From NCBI GenBank assembly GCA_002323895.1, contig DCQM01000007.1:633-64632 (forward strand): a stretch of 64,000 nt of DNA, in the 5' to 3' direction. Both the position numbers and the translations under genes were made by a program. The DNA comes from Akkermansiaceae bacterium UBA1518 (GTDB lineage Bacteria > Verrucomicrobiota > Verrucomicrobiia > Verrucomicrobiales > Akkermansiaceae). The notes beneath the pieces are model-generated. The model was not told the origin of the DNA, made no database searches, and saw only the letters and a list, made by a program, of their open reading frames with translations. Shown piece after piece: positions 56,601 to 64,000 of the stretch (its first letter is position 1; each line of letters opens with the position of its first letter).

Positions 56601-59030
56601 TCATTTAACGGGTTCGGCTTTCTTGTTCACCTCGCTGTCTTTCTTATCTTTTGCTTCTAATACAGATTTGGATTCTTCTTCCTTGGCCTTTTTAGCAGCT
56701 GCTTTTTTCTTTTTCTCCGCTGCCTTTTTTTTGTCTTCCGCTGCTTTTTTTTCCCGGGCGCGTTTCATGTCGTTGTTAAAGCTTTTGTTTTTCCGTTCGA
56801 GCGTAAAGGACTCCTCCTTGATCTGGGGCGGCCAAACATTGTTTTCTTGATTAGCGTCAGCAGTTTGCTCGGTTGGGTCGATTAGAACCCTCTCCACGGG
56901 GTAGCGAGTTACGAATAGCTTGCTGACAGCCTCGTGATTTTTCTTCCAGATTTCGGCGGGGATTTTGTGAGACTCCTTTTTTCCGTTTCTGAAGTGGAGT
57001 TGAACCAGGATTGGCATGATCGCTCCGCCTTTATTCTCAAAATTTACTACCGTAAGATGCTTGTTTGTCCTTAGAAGCTTCTTTTCTTGCGGCTTCAAAT
57101 CTACCAGCATTTTTTTGTATTTTTCACGATCGCTTTCTGAAACTTTAGGCTCCTTCTTTTTGTCGTAAAAATCTTTTAGTCCTTCGTTTTCGTTTACGTA
57201 TTTCGGAATGTCACGGTTGCGCTCGGCAACAATATTCTTTTTATCACTTTCCTTTTTCTCTTTCTCTCTATCTTCCATTTTTTCATCTGGATCTTGGAGG
57301 TCAAGTGTGTGTCGAGTGAACCCGGTCACGCTTATGTCCACATGCTCCGTGGTGTAAAACCAAGACCGCCAAAACCAATCGAGATCGATTCCAGCAGCGT
57401 CTTCCATTGTCCGAAAAAAGTCGGCTGGCTCAGGGCTTTTGAACATCCAGCGTGTACTAAATTCCTTGAAGGCATCATCAAAGATCTCTCGGCCAAGGAT
57501 CGTTTCACGGAGAATAGAAAGACCGGTGGCTGGTTTACTGTATGCGTTGGGTCCAAACTGGAGGATAGATTCCGAATTGGTCATAATGGGCCGCTGCTTG
57601 TCGCTGGTCATATAGCGGATAATTTTTCGCGGGGTGGGGCTTGAGGGGTAATTATGTCTCCATTCCTGCTCCGCGAGCATTTGGATAAAGGAATTAAGCC
57701 CTTCATCCATCCAGCTCCATTGGCGCTCATCCGAATTTACAATCATGGGGAACCAGTTGTGTCCTACTTCGTGAATCACCACTGAAATGAGTCCGTTTTT
57801 GGTGCCTTCTGGATAAGTGCCGTCCTCTTCGGGCCGAGGACCATTGAAGCAGATCATGGGATATTCCATTCCATAAACTGGGCCATTCACGGATATTGCA
57901 ACGGGGTAGGGGTAGTCGAAGGTGTATTTTGAATAAAAATTCAGAGTATGAATAATTGAGTGGGTCGAATAGGTGCTCCAAAGAGGCTCGGCCTCATTGG
58001 GGTAGTAGGACATTGCCCAAACAGGCTTCTGACTGGTGGTTAGCTTGTGTTGGACGGCATCCCAGATAAACTTTTTGGAGGATGCCCATGCGAAATCTCG
58101 AACGTCCTTAGCTTCGAAAATCCACGTTTTAGTTCCCCTGGATTTTGATTTTTCGTTTTTAGCCGCTTCCTCGGGAGTAACGATAAACATCGGAGCTTTG
58201 ACGGATTTTGCCTTTTTGAGGCGTTTCTGCCAAACTGGTTTTAAAACTTTGTCTCCATTCTTGAGTTCGCCAGTTGATGCCACAACATGGTTGTCTGGAG
58301 CGGTGATTTCGACCCGGTAGTCTCCAAACTCGAGCGCGAATTCTCCTCGCCCAAGAAAAGCTTTGTTTTGCCATCCTCGGACATCGGTATAAGCGCAAAC
58401 TCGTGGATACCATTGAGCAATTTCGAAGATTTTCCCACCCTTCTCAAATTTCTCCATATTACTGCGTCCCCCACTCGTTCGGGAGTCGGTGATGGTGTAG
58501 TGCCAATCGATACGATAGGTAAATTTCTCGCCGGGCTTGAGGGGCTCGGGCAGATCAACCCTCATCATGGTGTCGACGACCCGGTGCGCTAGTTGTGTTC
58601 CACGATCGTCTGTTAACTTGGTGATTTTAAATCCCCCGTCGAAGGTTTCCCTCAGAAGTAGAGCCTCAAACGAATCGTATTGCATCTTGCCTAGGCGCGG
58701 GGCTTCGCTGCTCTGGTGGCCCATGGATCCTGGAGTGAATTTGTTCCGGTCAAGCTGCATCCAGATATACTTTAGGGTGTGGGGTGACTGATTGTGATAG
58801 ACAATCCGTCCATTACCGGTGAGGAGATTCTTTTTTTCAGTAAGTGTGACCTTGAGGTCATAATCGGCTCGTTGCTGCCAGTATTTGGGGCCGGGAGCTC
58901 CAGATGCTATTCTCGACTCTGTTGGGGTTGGCCATACTTCCTCCAATTGGCGGAATGGATCCTTGTGGAATTCAACAGGATGGCAAAAGCATGCGGATAC
59001 AAGTCCAATAAAAATTACGACAAATTTCAT
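56601..59030 (-). CDS. M1-family (gluzincin) metallopeptidase, exported
   Basis: An 809-residue protein from the ATG at 59030, which starts a signal peptide (KFVVIFIGLVSACFCHP); the frame is open 42 codons upstream but without an export signal. An aminopeptidase N-like beta domain is followed by the catalytic domain: H420-E421-V-G-H424 in VIHEVGHNWFPMIVNSDE, then QWSWMDEGLNSF, in which the Glu after Asp is the third zinc ligand. The usual GAMEN appears as YGMEYPM. The C-terminal 60 residues are a Lys/Ala/Glu-rich tail (AEDKKKAAEKKKKAAAKK). It degrades peptides outside the cytoplasm. Convergent with the pyrophosphatase gene. Confidence 0.9.
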   Translation of the reverse strand: MKFVVIFIGLVSACFCHPVEFHKDPFRQLEEVWPTPTESRIASGAPGPKYWQQRADYDLKVTLTEKKNLLTGNGRIVYHNQSPHTLKYIWMQLDRNKFTPGSMGHQSSEAPRLGKMQYDSFEALLLRETFDGGFKITKLTDDRGTQLAHRVVDTMMRVDLPEPLKPGEKFTYRIDWHYTITDSRTSGGRSNMEKFEKGGKIFEIAQWYPRVCAYTDVRGWQNKAFLGRGEFALEFGDYRVEITAPDNHVVASTGELKNGDKVLKPVWQKRLKKAKSVKAPMFIVTPEEAAKNEKSKSRGTKTWIFEAKDVRDFAWASSKKFIWDAVQHKLTTSQKPVWAMSYYPNEAEPLWSTYSTHSIIHTLNFYSKYTFDYPYPVAISVNGPVYGMEYPMICFNGPRPEEDGTYPEGTKNGLISVVIHEVGHNWFPMIVNSDERQWSWMDEGLNSFIQMLAEQEWRHNYPSSPTPRKIIRYMTSDKQRPIMTNSESILQFGPNAYSKPATGLSILRETILGREIFDDAFKEFSTRWMFKSPEPADFFRTMEDAAGIDLDWFWRSWFYTTEHVDISVTGFTRHTLDLQDPDEKMEDREKEKKESDKKNIVAERNRDIPKYVNENEGLKDFYDKKKEPKVSESDREKYKKMLVDLKPQEKKLLRTNKHLTVVNFENKGGAIMPILVQLHFRNGKKESHKIPAEIWKKNHEAVSKLFVTRYPVERVLIDPTEQTADANQENNVWPPQIKEESFTLERKNKSFNNDMKRAREKKAAEDKKKAAEKKKKAAAKKAKEEESKSVLEAKDKKDSEVNKKAEPVK

Positions 59031-59082
59031 GTGTAGAAGTAAACTTAGATGAAGGTATGATGGAAAAGCTCGATTGCCAGTC

Positions 59083-59190
59083 TCAATCCTGGTAGTCTTT
59101 ATCCAAATTTTGCGCGCTCGTTCTAGTGATGGTGAAGGCGAAAAGGGCCGTGACAAAAGCGCTTAAGCCAAGAAATAAAACAGCTTTCAT
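59083..59190 (-). CDS. Possible 35-residue membrane peptide upstream of the M1 peptidase
   Basis: A short frame with a good ribosome-binding site (TAGGAAATAGGT before the ATG at 59190). The peptide starts KAVLFLGLSAFVTALFAFTI, a single hydrophobic span, and ends with a polar tail SAQNLDKDYQD. It is 52 bases upstream of the peptidase gene on the same strand. It could be a leader or a small membrane protein. The codon use and the SD support coding, but the length is too small for certainty. Confidence 0.4.
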   Translation of the reverse strand: MKAVLFLGLSAFVTALFAFTITRTSAQNLDKDYQD

Positions 59191-59345
59191 ACCTATTTCC
59201 TAGTGAGTGTGGGCAGGCGAGATGGCTTCTACTAACCGAAAATCGAATCTTTAAAATTTGATAAATGGTTTTGATCCGGAAAATTTACTATGATTTGGTT
59301 GAGCTCCTGATTTGACGGCAGGGTAAGTGGCCGCTTGACTGAAGC

Positions 59346-61124
59346 GTGCCTGAAACGGAAAAGAAATCTCGCCGCATTGATTGGAAGAAGACTTTTGGTC
59401 TCTATAGTTATTTAGGGAAGTATCGTAAGATCTTTATTCCTTCGGTGGTCGCACTATTTGTGACAGGTGGACTTTCGCTAGCTTTCCCATATTTTTTGGG
59501 AAGTTTGATTGGATCTCCGCAGGAGGCGATGCAAGAGGGGGCTGATCCCTCTGAAGTGGGCGAAAAGATCAACAAGGTCGTATCGACGCTCCTTGTTATC
59601 TTATGTGTTCAAGCGTTTGTTGCTTATTGGCGGGTTCGTGGCTTCATTAAAGCTGGCGAAAGTGCGCTCTGCGATTTGCGACAGGATGTGTTTGCTAGGT
59701 TGGTGCGACTGCCGATGCCTTGGTTCATGGAGCGGCGTACTGGGGAAGTGGGGTCACGTTTCTCAGCCGACCTTGCCATTCTTCAAGAGACCCTGATTAC
59801 GACAGTCCCTCAAATGGTTCGCCAGTCAGTTACTTTTTTTGGAGGTTTGATTTTCATCTTCATCGCCTCGGTGAAGTTGTCACTTTTTATGTTAGCGATG
59901 ATTCCAATAGTTGTGATCGTCGTTGCAATTGTGGGTAGAAAAATTCGCCGGTGGTCCAAGGATGCGCAGGATCAATTGGCGCAGAGTAATATTGTTGCAG
60001 AAGAAGCCGTGCAAGGGATTGCCGACGTTAAAGCGTATTCAAATGAGGAGTTTGAAGAGGATCGGTATCGAAGTGCTCTAGACCTTTTCCTTGGAACCGT
60101 GATCAGGGGGTCCAAAGCTCGAGCGATGTTTGTAAGCTTTATCATCTTCATTCTCTTTGGCACCATTTCGGTCGTTGTCTGGTTTGGAGCGGGCATGATG
60201 TCAGAGGGGCAGATCACGAGTGAAGAATTCACGCATTTCATTTTATTTAGTATATTCGTGGGTGCTTCCTTGGGATCTCTCCCCGACATCATGAGTCAGC
60301 TTCAGAAAACTCAGGGGGCGACCGACCGAATTCGAGAAATCCTCAATCATGAAATCGAAGATCATCGCGGGGAAAGTGGAGAAACTTTGACGGGCGCTAT
60401 TTCAGCTAAAGATCTTGTGTTTGCCTATCCTTCTCGGAAGGAAACTCAGGTTTTGAATGGTGTGGATTTCGAGGTGAATGCGGGCGAGCGGATTGCGATT
60501 GTTGGCCCCAGCGGCGCAGGAAAGTCGACTGTCTTCTCGCTCTTACTTGGGTTTTATGAAGGGGACGAGGGTAGTCTCTCGTTTGATGGGAAGGATTCCG
60601 GGGATATTCCTGTTTCGACGCGTCGTGCGGCCATGGCGGTGGTGCCTCAAGAGGTTCTTTTGTTTGGCGGGACAATTCGTGAAAATATTGAGTATGGACG
60701 TCCCGGGGCAAGCGAGGAAGAAGTCATGGAGGCGGCTCAGAAAGCTAACGCTCATAAATTTATCGATGAATTTCCTGAGGGCTACGATGCCATCGTGGGA
60801 CCTCGAGGTGTAAAATTGAGCGGGGGCCAGCGCCAACGTATCGCGATTGCTCGAGCTGTCTTGGCTGATCCTAAAATTCTCTTGCTTGACGAAGCTACGA
60901 GTGCCCTGGATTCCGAAAGCGAGCGCCTCGTACAGGAGGCTCTGAATGAGTTAATGAAGGGACGAACTAGCTTAATTATAGCGCATCGCCTTGGCACCGT
61001 GAAGAGTGCAGACAAGATTCTGGTTTTAAAGGACGGAAAGTTCGTCGAAGACGGCAGTCATTCGGAGCTCATGGCTAAGGACGGAACTTACCGTCTTTTG
61101 GCTGAAACCCAGCTGTTAAACTGA
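59346..61124 (+). CDS. ABC transporter, fused permease and ATP-binding subunit (exporter type)
   Basis: A 592-residue half-transporter from a GTG start. Residues about 30-320 contain six membrane spans. The nucleotide-binding domain has Walker A GPSGAGKST (387-395), the Q-loop MAVVPQEVLLFGGTIRENIE, the signature LSGGQRQRIAIARA, Walker B KILLLDEATSALD and the His switch IIAHRL. The family (MsbA/LmrA-like exporters) forms homodimers and exports lipids, peptides or drugs. No substrate-specific partner is adjacent. Confidence 0.93.
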   Translation: MPETEKKSRRIDWKKTFGLYSYLGKYRKIFIPSVVALFVTGGLSLAFPYFLGSLIGSPQEAMQEGADPSEVGEKINKVVSTLLVILCVQAFVAYWRVRGFIKAGESALCDLRQDVFARLVRLPMPWFMERRTGEVGSRFSADLAILQETLITTVPQMVRQSVTFFGGLIFIFIASVKLSLFMLAMIPIVVIVVAIVGRKIRRWSKDAQDQLAQSNIVAEEAVQGIADVKAYSNEEFEEDRYRSALDLFLGTVIRGSKARAMFVSFIIFILFGTISVVVWFGAGMMSEGQITSEEFTHFILFSIFVGASLGSLPDIMSQLQKTQGATDRIREILNHEIEDHRGESGETLTGAISAKDLVFAYPSRKETQVLNGVDFEVNAGERIAIVGPSGAGKSTVFSLLLGFYEGDEGSLSFDGKDSGDIPVSTRRAAMAVVPQEVLLFGGTIRENIEYGRPGASEEEVMEAAQKANAHKFIDEFPEGYDAIVGPRGVKLSGGQRQRIAIARAVLADPKILLLDEATSALDSESERLVQEALNELMKGRTSLIIAHRLGTVKSADKILVLKDGKFVEDGSHSELMAKDGTYRLLAETQLLN

Positions 61125-61209
61125 TCATCTCAACTCGGTCGATCAATTTGTTAATCGGTAAAATTTACAGATGGATTTTTAAATCGATGAATGTGACCCT
61201 ATTAGCACG

Positions 61210-61704
61210 ATGATTGATATGTTGGTGCGGCTTTATGATTTGCCGGAAAGTCAGGACCTTTACACAAAACTCATGGGAAACGGGGTGGTGTTGCGTCGGC
61301 CAGGTGCTTACGAACTTCACCTTGTTCAGGAATTCGTGCGGGCTCACTTCTCCCCGAAGTGGGTGAGTGAGGTGCAGGTCGCTTTTTCGCGACAGCCAGT
61401 GGCTTGCTTTATAGCGACTCAGGGTAAAGAGATCCTTGGTTTTTCCTGTTATGAAACAACGGCGAAGGGATATTTTGGACCAACAGGAGTGGTTGAGTCT
61501 GCGCGGGGACTTGGGCTAGGGAAGGCTTTGTTGTTTAAAGCTCTCGAGGCTCAACGGGAGGCAGGTTACGCTTATGCATTTATAGGTGGCGTGGGTCCTA
61601 AAGAATTTTATGCTAAAACAGTGGGGGCGATTGAGATTCCCGGTAGCGATCCTGGGATTTACGTCGATATTCTCCCCGAGCCACCGGCTGAAGATTATTC
61701 ATGA
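61210..61704 (+). CDS. GNAT-family N-acetyltransferase-like protein
   Basis: A 164-residue protein with the GNAT acetyl-CoA-binding motif A: TGVVESARGLGLGKALLFKA (Q/RxxGxG/A form RGLGLGK). Upstream strands ACFIATQGKEILGFSCYETT and downstream AFIGGVGPKEFYAKTVGA fit the fold. It starts MIDMLVRLYDLP. The stop overlaps the ubiE start (ATGA). The acceptor substrate is unknown. Length is normal for a single-domain GNAT. Confidence 0.85.
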   Translation: MIDMLVRLYDLPESQDLYTKLMGNGVVLRRPGAYELHLVQEFVRAHFSPKWVSEVQVAFSRQPVACFIATQGKEILGFSCYETTAKGYFGPTGVVESARGLGLGKALLFKALEAQREAGYAYAFIGGVGPKEFYAKTVGAIEIPGSDPGIYVDILPEPPAEDYS

Positions 61705-62381
61705 GCGGACAAGACCCTAAATTCGTCAAAGGAGCGTTTGCTAAGATCGCAGATCGCTATGTCCTTACTAACCATGTTCTTAGTATCGGGACTGATATCC
61801 TCTGGCGGAGGAAAGTGGGGCGAATCGTGAGTCGCTGGAACCCGGAGCACGTGCTTGATGTTGCGACAGGAACTGGAGATCTTGCCCTCGAAATTCAGAA
61901 AAGGTGTCCCGGGGCCAAGGTTTTGGGGACGGACTTTTGTCCTGAAATGTTGGCTCATGCGACAGAAGGAGGTGTGCAAGAGACCCAAGTTGAGGATGCG
62001 ATGAATCTTTCCTTTAAGGATGGCACTTTCGATGTCGTGACGGCGGCTTTTGGTCTTCGCAATATGGAGAATTGGCAGGAGGCTCTTCGTGAAATGGGCC
62101 GGGTTATTAAGCCGGGTGGGCACCTCCTAGTTCTCGATTTCTCGCAACCGCGCGGGATTCTTAAGAAGCCCTATGGGCTTTATTTAAACAAAATTCTTCC
62201 GAAGGTGGCTGGGTTGCTGACAGGTCAAGGGGGCGCCTATCAATATCTTGCAGGTTCCATCGGAGAGTTCCCCTATGGTGAGAACATGGTTAAGCTCTTT
62301 GAAAATGCTGATTTTCAGGATTGTGAGTGTCGTCCACTGAGTGGTGGGATTGCTTCAATTTACACGGGAGTGAAGACTTAA
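61701..62381 (+). CDS. ubiE: Demethylmenaquinone/ubiquinone methyltransferase
   Basis: A 226-residue SAM-dependent methyltransferase. Motifs: VLDVATGTGDLALEIQKRCP (SAM-binding), GTDFCPEMLAHA, AMNLSFKDGTFDVVTAAFGL (the conserved VTxxFGLRN part) and LLVLDFSQPRG. This is the UbiE/MenG set. In a menaquinone-using organism it would make menaquinone from demethylmenaquinone. It starts within the GNAT stop codon and precedes hisC on the same strand. Confidence 0.94.
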   Translation: MSGQDPKFVKGAFAKIADRYVLTNHVLSIGTDILWRRKVGRIVSRWNPEHVLDVATGTGDLALEIQKRCPGAKVLGTDFCPEMLAHATEGGVQETQVEDAMNLSFKDGTFDVVTAAFGLRNMENWQEALREMGRVIKPGGHLLVLDFSQPRGILKKPYGLYLNKILPKVAGLLTGQGGAYQYLAGSIGEFPYGENMVKLFENADFQDCECRPLSGGIASIYTGVKT

Positions 62382-62437
62382 CTGGGCTTGTTTTCAATCG
62401 GGCTTGCGGTGAAGAGGAAGTCCGCTATTTTCCCGCT

Positions 62438-63532
62438 ATGAGTGTTTTGGGTTATGGGAATCAGTGGGTTTGCGATTTGGTCCCTTATGAGCCGGGGAAG
62501 CCGATCGAGGAGACAGCACGTGAGTTGGGCTTGGAGCCGGATGAGATCGTAAAGCTTGCCAGTAACGAAAATCCGCTGGGGCCTTCTCCTAAAGCGAAAC
62601 TTGCGATGGCTGAGGTAATCGAAAATGCCCATATATATCCTGATGGCGGGGGGTATCGCTTGAGAACCGCGCTTGCAGAGAAGCACGGAGTTGCTTTCGA
62701 GAATATCGTTCTTGGTAATGGTTCTAATGAAATCATTGAGTTGCTGTGCCATTCCTTTTTAAAACCGGGAGTTGGGCTGATTGCCGCAGAGCACGCCTTC
62801 GTGGTTTACAAATTAATGGCGACGCTTTTCGGGGCTGATTATATTGAGGTTCCGGATCCTGGCTTTGTCCACGATCTTGATGCAATGCTCAATGCAATTA
62901 CTCCGGAGACGCGGCTCGTTTTCATCGCTAATCCGAATAACCCGACTGGCACACTGGTGGGGCAGGAGGAGATTGATCGTTTTATGGCTGGATTGCCGGA
63001 TCACGTAATCGCGGTCTTTGATGAAGCATATCACGAGTTTCTCGAAGAGGCGCCAGATGCTATCCGTTATGTGAAAGAAGGTCGTAACGTCTGCGTGATG
63101 AGGACTTTTTCGAAGGCACAGGGGCTATCGGCTTTGAGGATTGGTTATGGGATAACAAATTCAGAAGTCGCTGGTTTACTCAACCGCTCACGTCAACCTT
63201 TCAATGCTAATGCGATTGCCCAGGCTGCTGCTCTTGCTTCGATTCAGGATGAGGAGCACATATCTGCGACGGTAAGTAATAATGCAATTGGTCGGAGTTA
63301 TTTTGAGTCTTCCTTTGCGGAGCGAGGCTGGAAATTTGTCCCAAGTCATGCAAACTTCGTACTTGTGAACGTGGGTGACGGAGATCGTGTCTTCGCTGAG
63401 CTTCTAAAGAAAGGTGTGATCGTCCGGGCTATGCGCGGCTACAAGCTGCCCGAGTGGGTTCGGATTTCGATCGGAACACCTGAGCAAAATAAACGGTGCC
63501 TTGAAGAGTTGGATAAGATCCTTTTCGTCTAA
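62438..63532 (+). CDS. hisC: Histidinol-phosphate aminotransferase
   Basis: A 364-residue fold-type I PLP enzyme. I chose the ATG at 62438 because the family start (SVLGYGNQWVCDLVPYEPGK) lies there and the open stretch upstream overlaps ubiE. Motifs: KLASNENPLGPSPKAK, NPNNPTGTLVGQEEI, FDEAYHEFLEE (PLP-Asp region) and RTFSKAQGLSALRIGYG, with the Schiff-base Lys. It converts imidazole-acetol phosphate to histidinol phosphate in histidine synthesis, although phosphoserine/aromatic activity is possible in the broader family. Followed closely by mnmE. Confidence 0.93.
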   Translation: MSVLGYGNQWVCDLVPYEPGKPIEETARELGLEPDEIVKLASNENPLGPSPKAKLAMAEVIENAHIYPDGGGYRLRTALAEKHGVAFENIVLGNGSNEIIELLCHSFLKPGVGLIAAEHAFVVYKLMATLFGADYIEVPDPGFVHDLDAMLNAITPETRLVFIANPNNPTGTLVGQEEIDRFMAGLPDHVIAVFDEAYHEFLEEAPDAIRYVKEGRNVCVMRTFSKAQGLSALRIGYGITNSEVAGLLNRSRQPFNANAIAQAAALASIQDEEHISATVSNNAIGRSYFESSFAERGWKFVPSHANFVLVNVGDGDRVFAELLKKGVIVRAMRGYKLPEWVRISIGTPEQNKRCLEELDKILFV

Positions 63533-63537
63533 TTCTG

Positions 63538-64000
63538 ATGTCCGAAACGATTGTCGCTATTGCAAGCCCCCCCGGAATGGGCGCGGTCTCAGTGATCCGG
63601 CTTTCTGGTTCGCGTGCGTTTGAAATCGCAGCCTCGGTCATGGTGGGCAAAAGTTTGCCCGAGCCAAGGAGGGTAGCTTTGCGTTCGATTTACGATGATG
63701 CAGGTCGGGTGATCGATGAGGGATTGTTAATCATATTTAAGGGGCCGGGGAGTTACACTGGTGAGAATGTCGTTGAGTTCACAGGGCACGGTGGAATCAT
63801 GGTGACACGGCGTATTTTAGAGCGGTTGGTGGAAGTAGGTGCGGCTCCAGCTGGTCCGGGTGAATTTACTCAGAGGGCCTTTATGAATGGGCGGATGGAT
63901 TTGACTCAAGCCGAGGCAGTCATGGATCTCATTTCGGCCCAGACTTCGTTGGCTCTGCGTTCTGCAAATGAACAATTAGATGGGAGACTCGGGAGAACTT
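63538..64000 (+). CDS. mnmE: tRNA uridine-5-carboxymethylaminomethyl GTPase, N-terminal part
   Basis: The first 154 codons are visible; the gene runs off the window. The start is SETIVAIASPPGMGAVSVIR, followed by DEGLLIIFKGPGSYTGENVV, EFTGHGGIMVTRRILERLV and EFTQRAFMNGRMDLTQAEAV. This is the N-terminal tetrahydrofolate-binding domain of MnmE/TrmE, which with MnmG modifies wobble uridine in tRNA. The ATG is 5 bases after the hisC stop. It adds a second tRNA-modification gene to the window, next to miaB. Confidence 0.95.
   Translation, partial: MSETIVAIASPPGMGAVSVIRLSGSRAFEIAASVMVGKSLPEPRRVALRSIYDDAGRVIDEGLLIIFKGPGSYTGENVVEFTGHGGIMVTRRILERLVEVGAAPAGPGEFTQRAFMNGRMDLTQAEAVMDLISAQTSLALRSANEQLDGRLGRT

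Noticed and set aside
1..64000. General reassignment of UGA (for example to Trp or Cys) in this organism
   Set aside because: Many genes here end cleanly in TGA at the expected family length (pyrG, PhyH, the coiled-coil operon), and the other Cys codons are TGC or TGT. Only two UGAs fall inside recognisable coding sequence.

Overview
The window reads as a chromosomal segment of a free-living, probably marine, member of the PVC superphylum, most likely Verrucomicrobiota. The evidence is: a 51-residue small basic protein of the type restricted to Verrucomicrobia/Chlamydiae relatives; secreted DUF1592/DUF1552 and DUF1549-DUF1553/DUF1501 gene pairs with CxxCH haem motifs; several Tat-exported Gfo/Idh/MocA oxidoreductases and SMP-30 lactonases; a PEP-CTERM protein; and Kdo (LPS) synthesis. 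There are no rRNAs, recognisable tRNAs, CRISPR arrays or insertion sequences.

Layout. 1-12.5 kb: truncated BCCT osmolyte transporter, PhyH dioxygenase, secreted esterase, lactonase, two exported sugar-type oxidoreductases and a DUF1552/DUF1592 pair, an accessory catabolic block. 12.9-18.2 kb: MscS channel, small membrane protein, an 818-residue esterase/glycosidase-like fusion and a TlpA-like thiol oxidoreductase with an in-frame UGA. 18.3-26.2 kb: SGNH hydrolase, class A beta-lactamase-like protein, second lactonase and a run of small exported proteins, including an I78-like protein, a glycine-zipper lipoprotein, a frameshifted PEP-CTERM gene and a protein with five GWEPF repeats. 26.3-29.8 kb: kdsB-pyrG-nagZ, joined by ATGA overlaps. 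29.9-39.9 kb: Na+/solute symporter, dnaA-dnaN (probably near the origin), acs, a pseudouridine synthase, the small basic protein and a ROK kinase. 40-52.5 kb: EEP hydrolase, DUF1501/DUF1549-DUF1553 pair, a 1457-residue membrane-anchored coiled-coil repeat protein with toroid and TPR partners, and a XerC/D recombinase. 52.8-64 kb: miaB (with an in-frame UGA), membrane protein, DHH-CBS pyrophosphatase, M1-type peptidase, ABC exporter, GNAT-ubiE, hisC and the start of mnmE.

The main discovery is two candidate selenoprotein genes. In miaB the codon for the first iron-sulfur Cys (TYG-C-QMN) is TGA. In the TlpA-like gene the first Cys of the WCGPC active site is TGA. Both frames are otherwise open end to end. 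Both UGAs are followed, 27-32 nt downstream, by a short perfect hairpin (GAGC...GCUC) whose apical loop contains GGU, the signature of a bacterial SECIS element. Standard gene calling would start miaB 12 or more codons late and split the TlpA gene into two fragments. No selA/B/C/D gene lies in the window, so the Sec machinery must be elsewhere in the genome if this reading is right.
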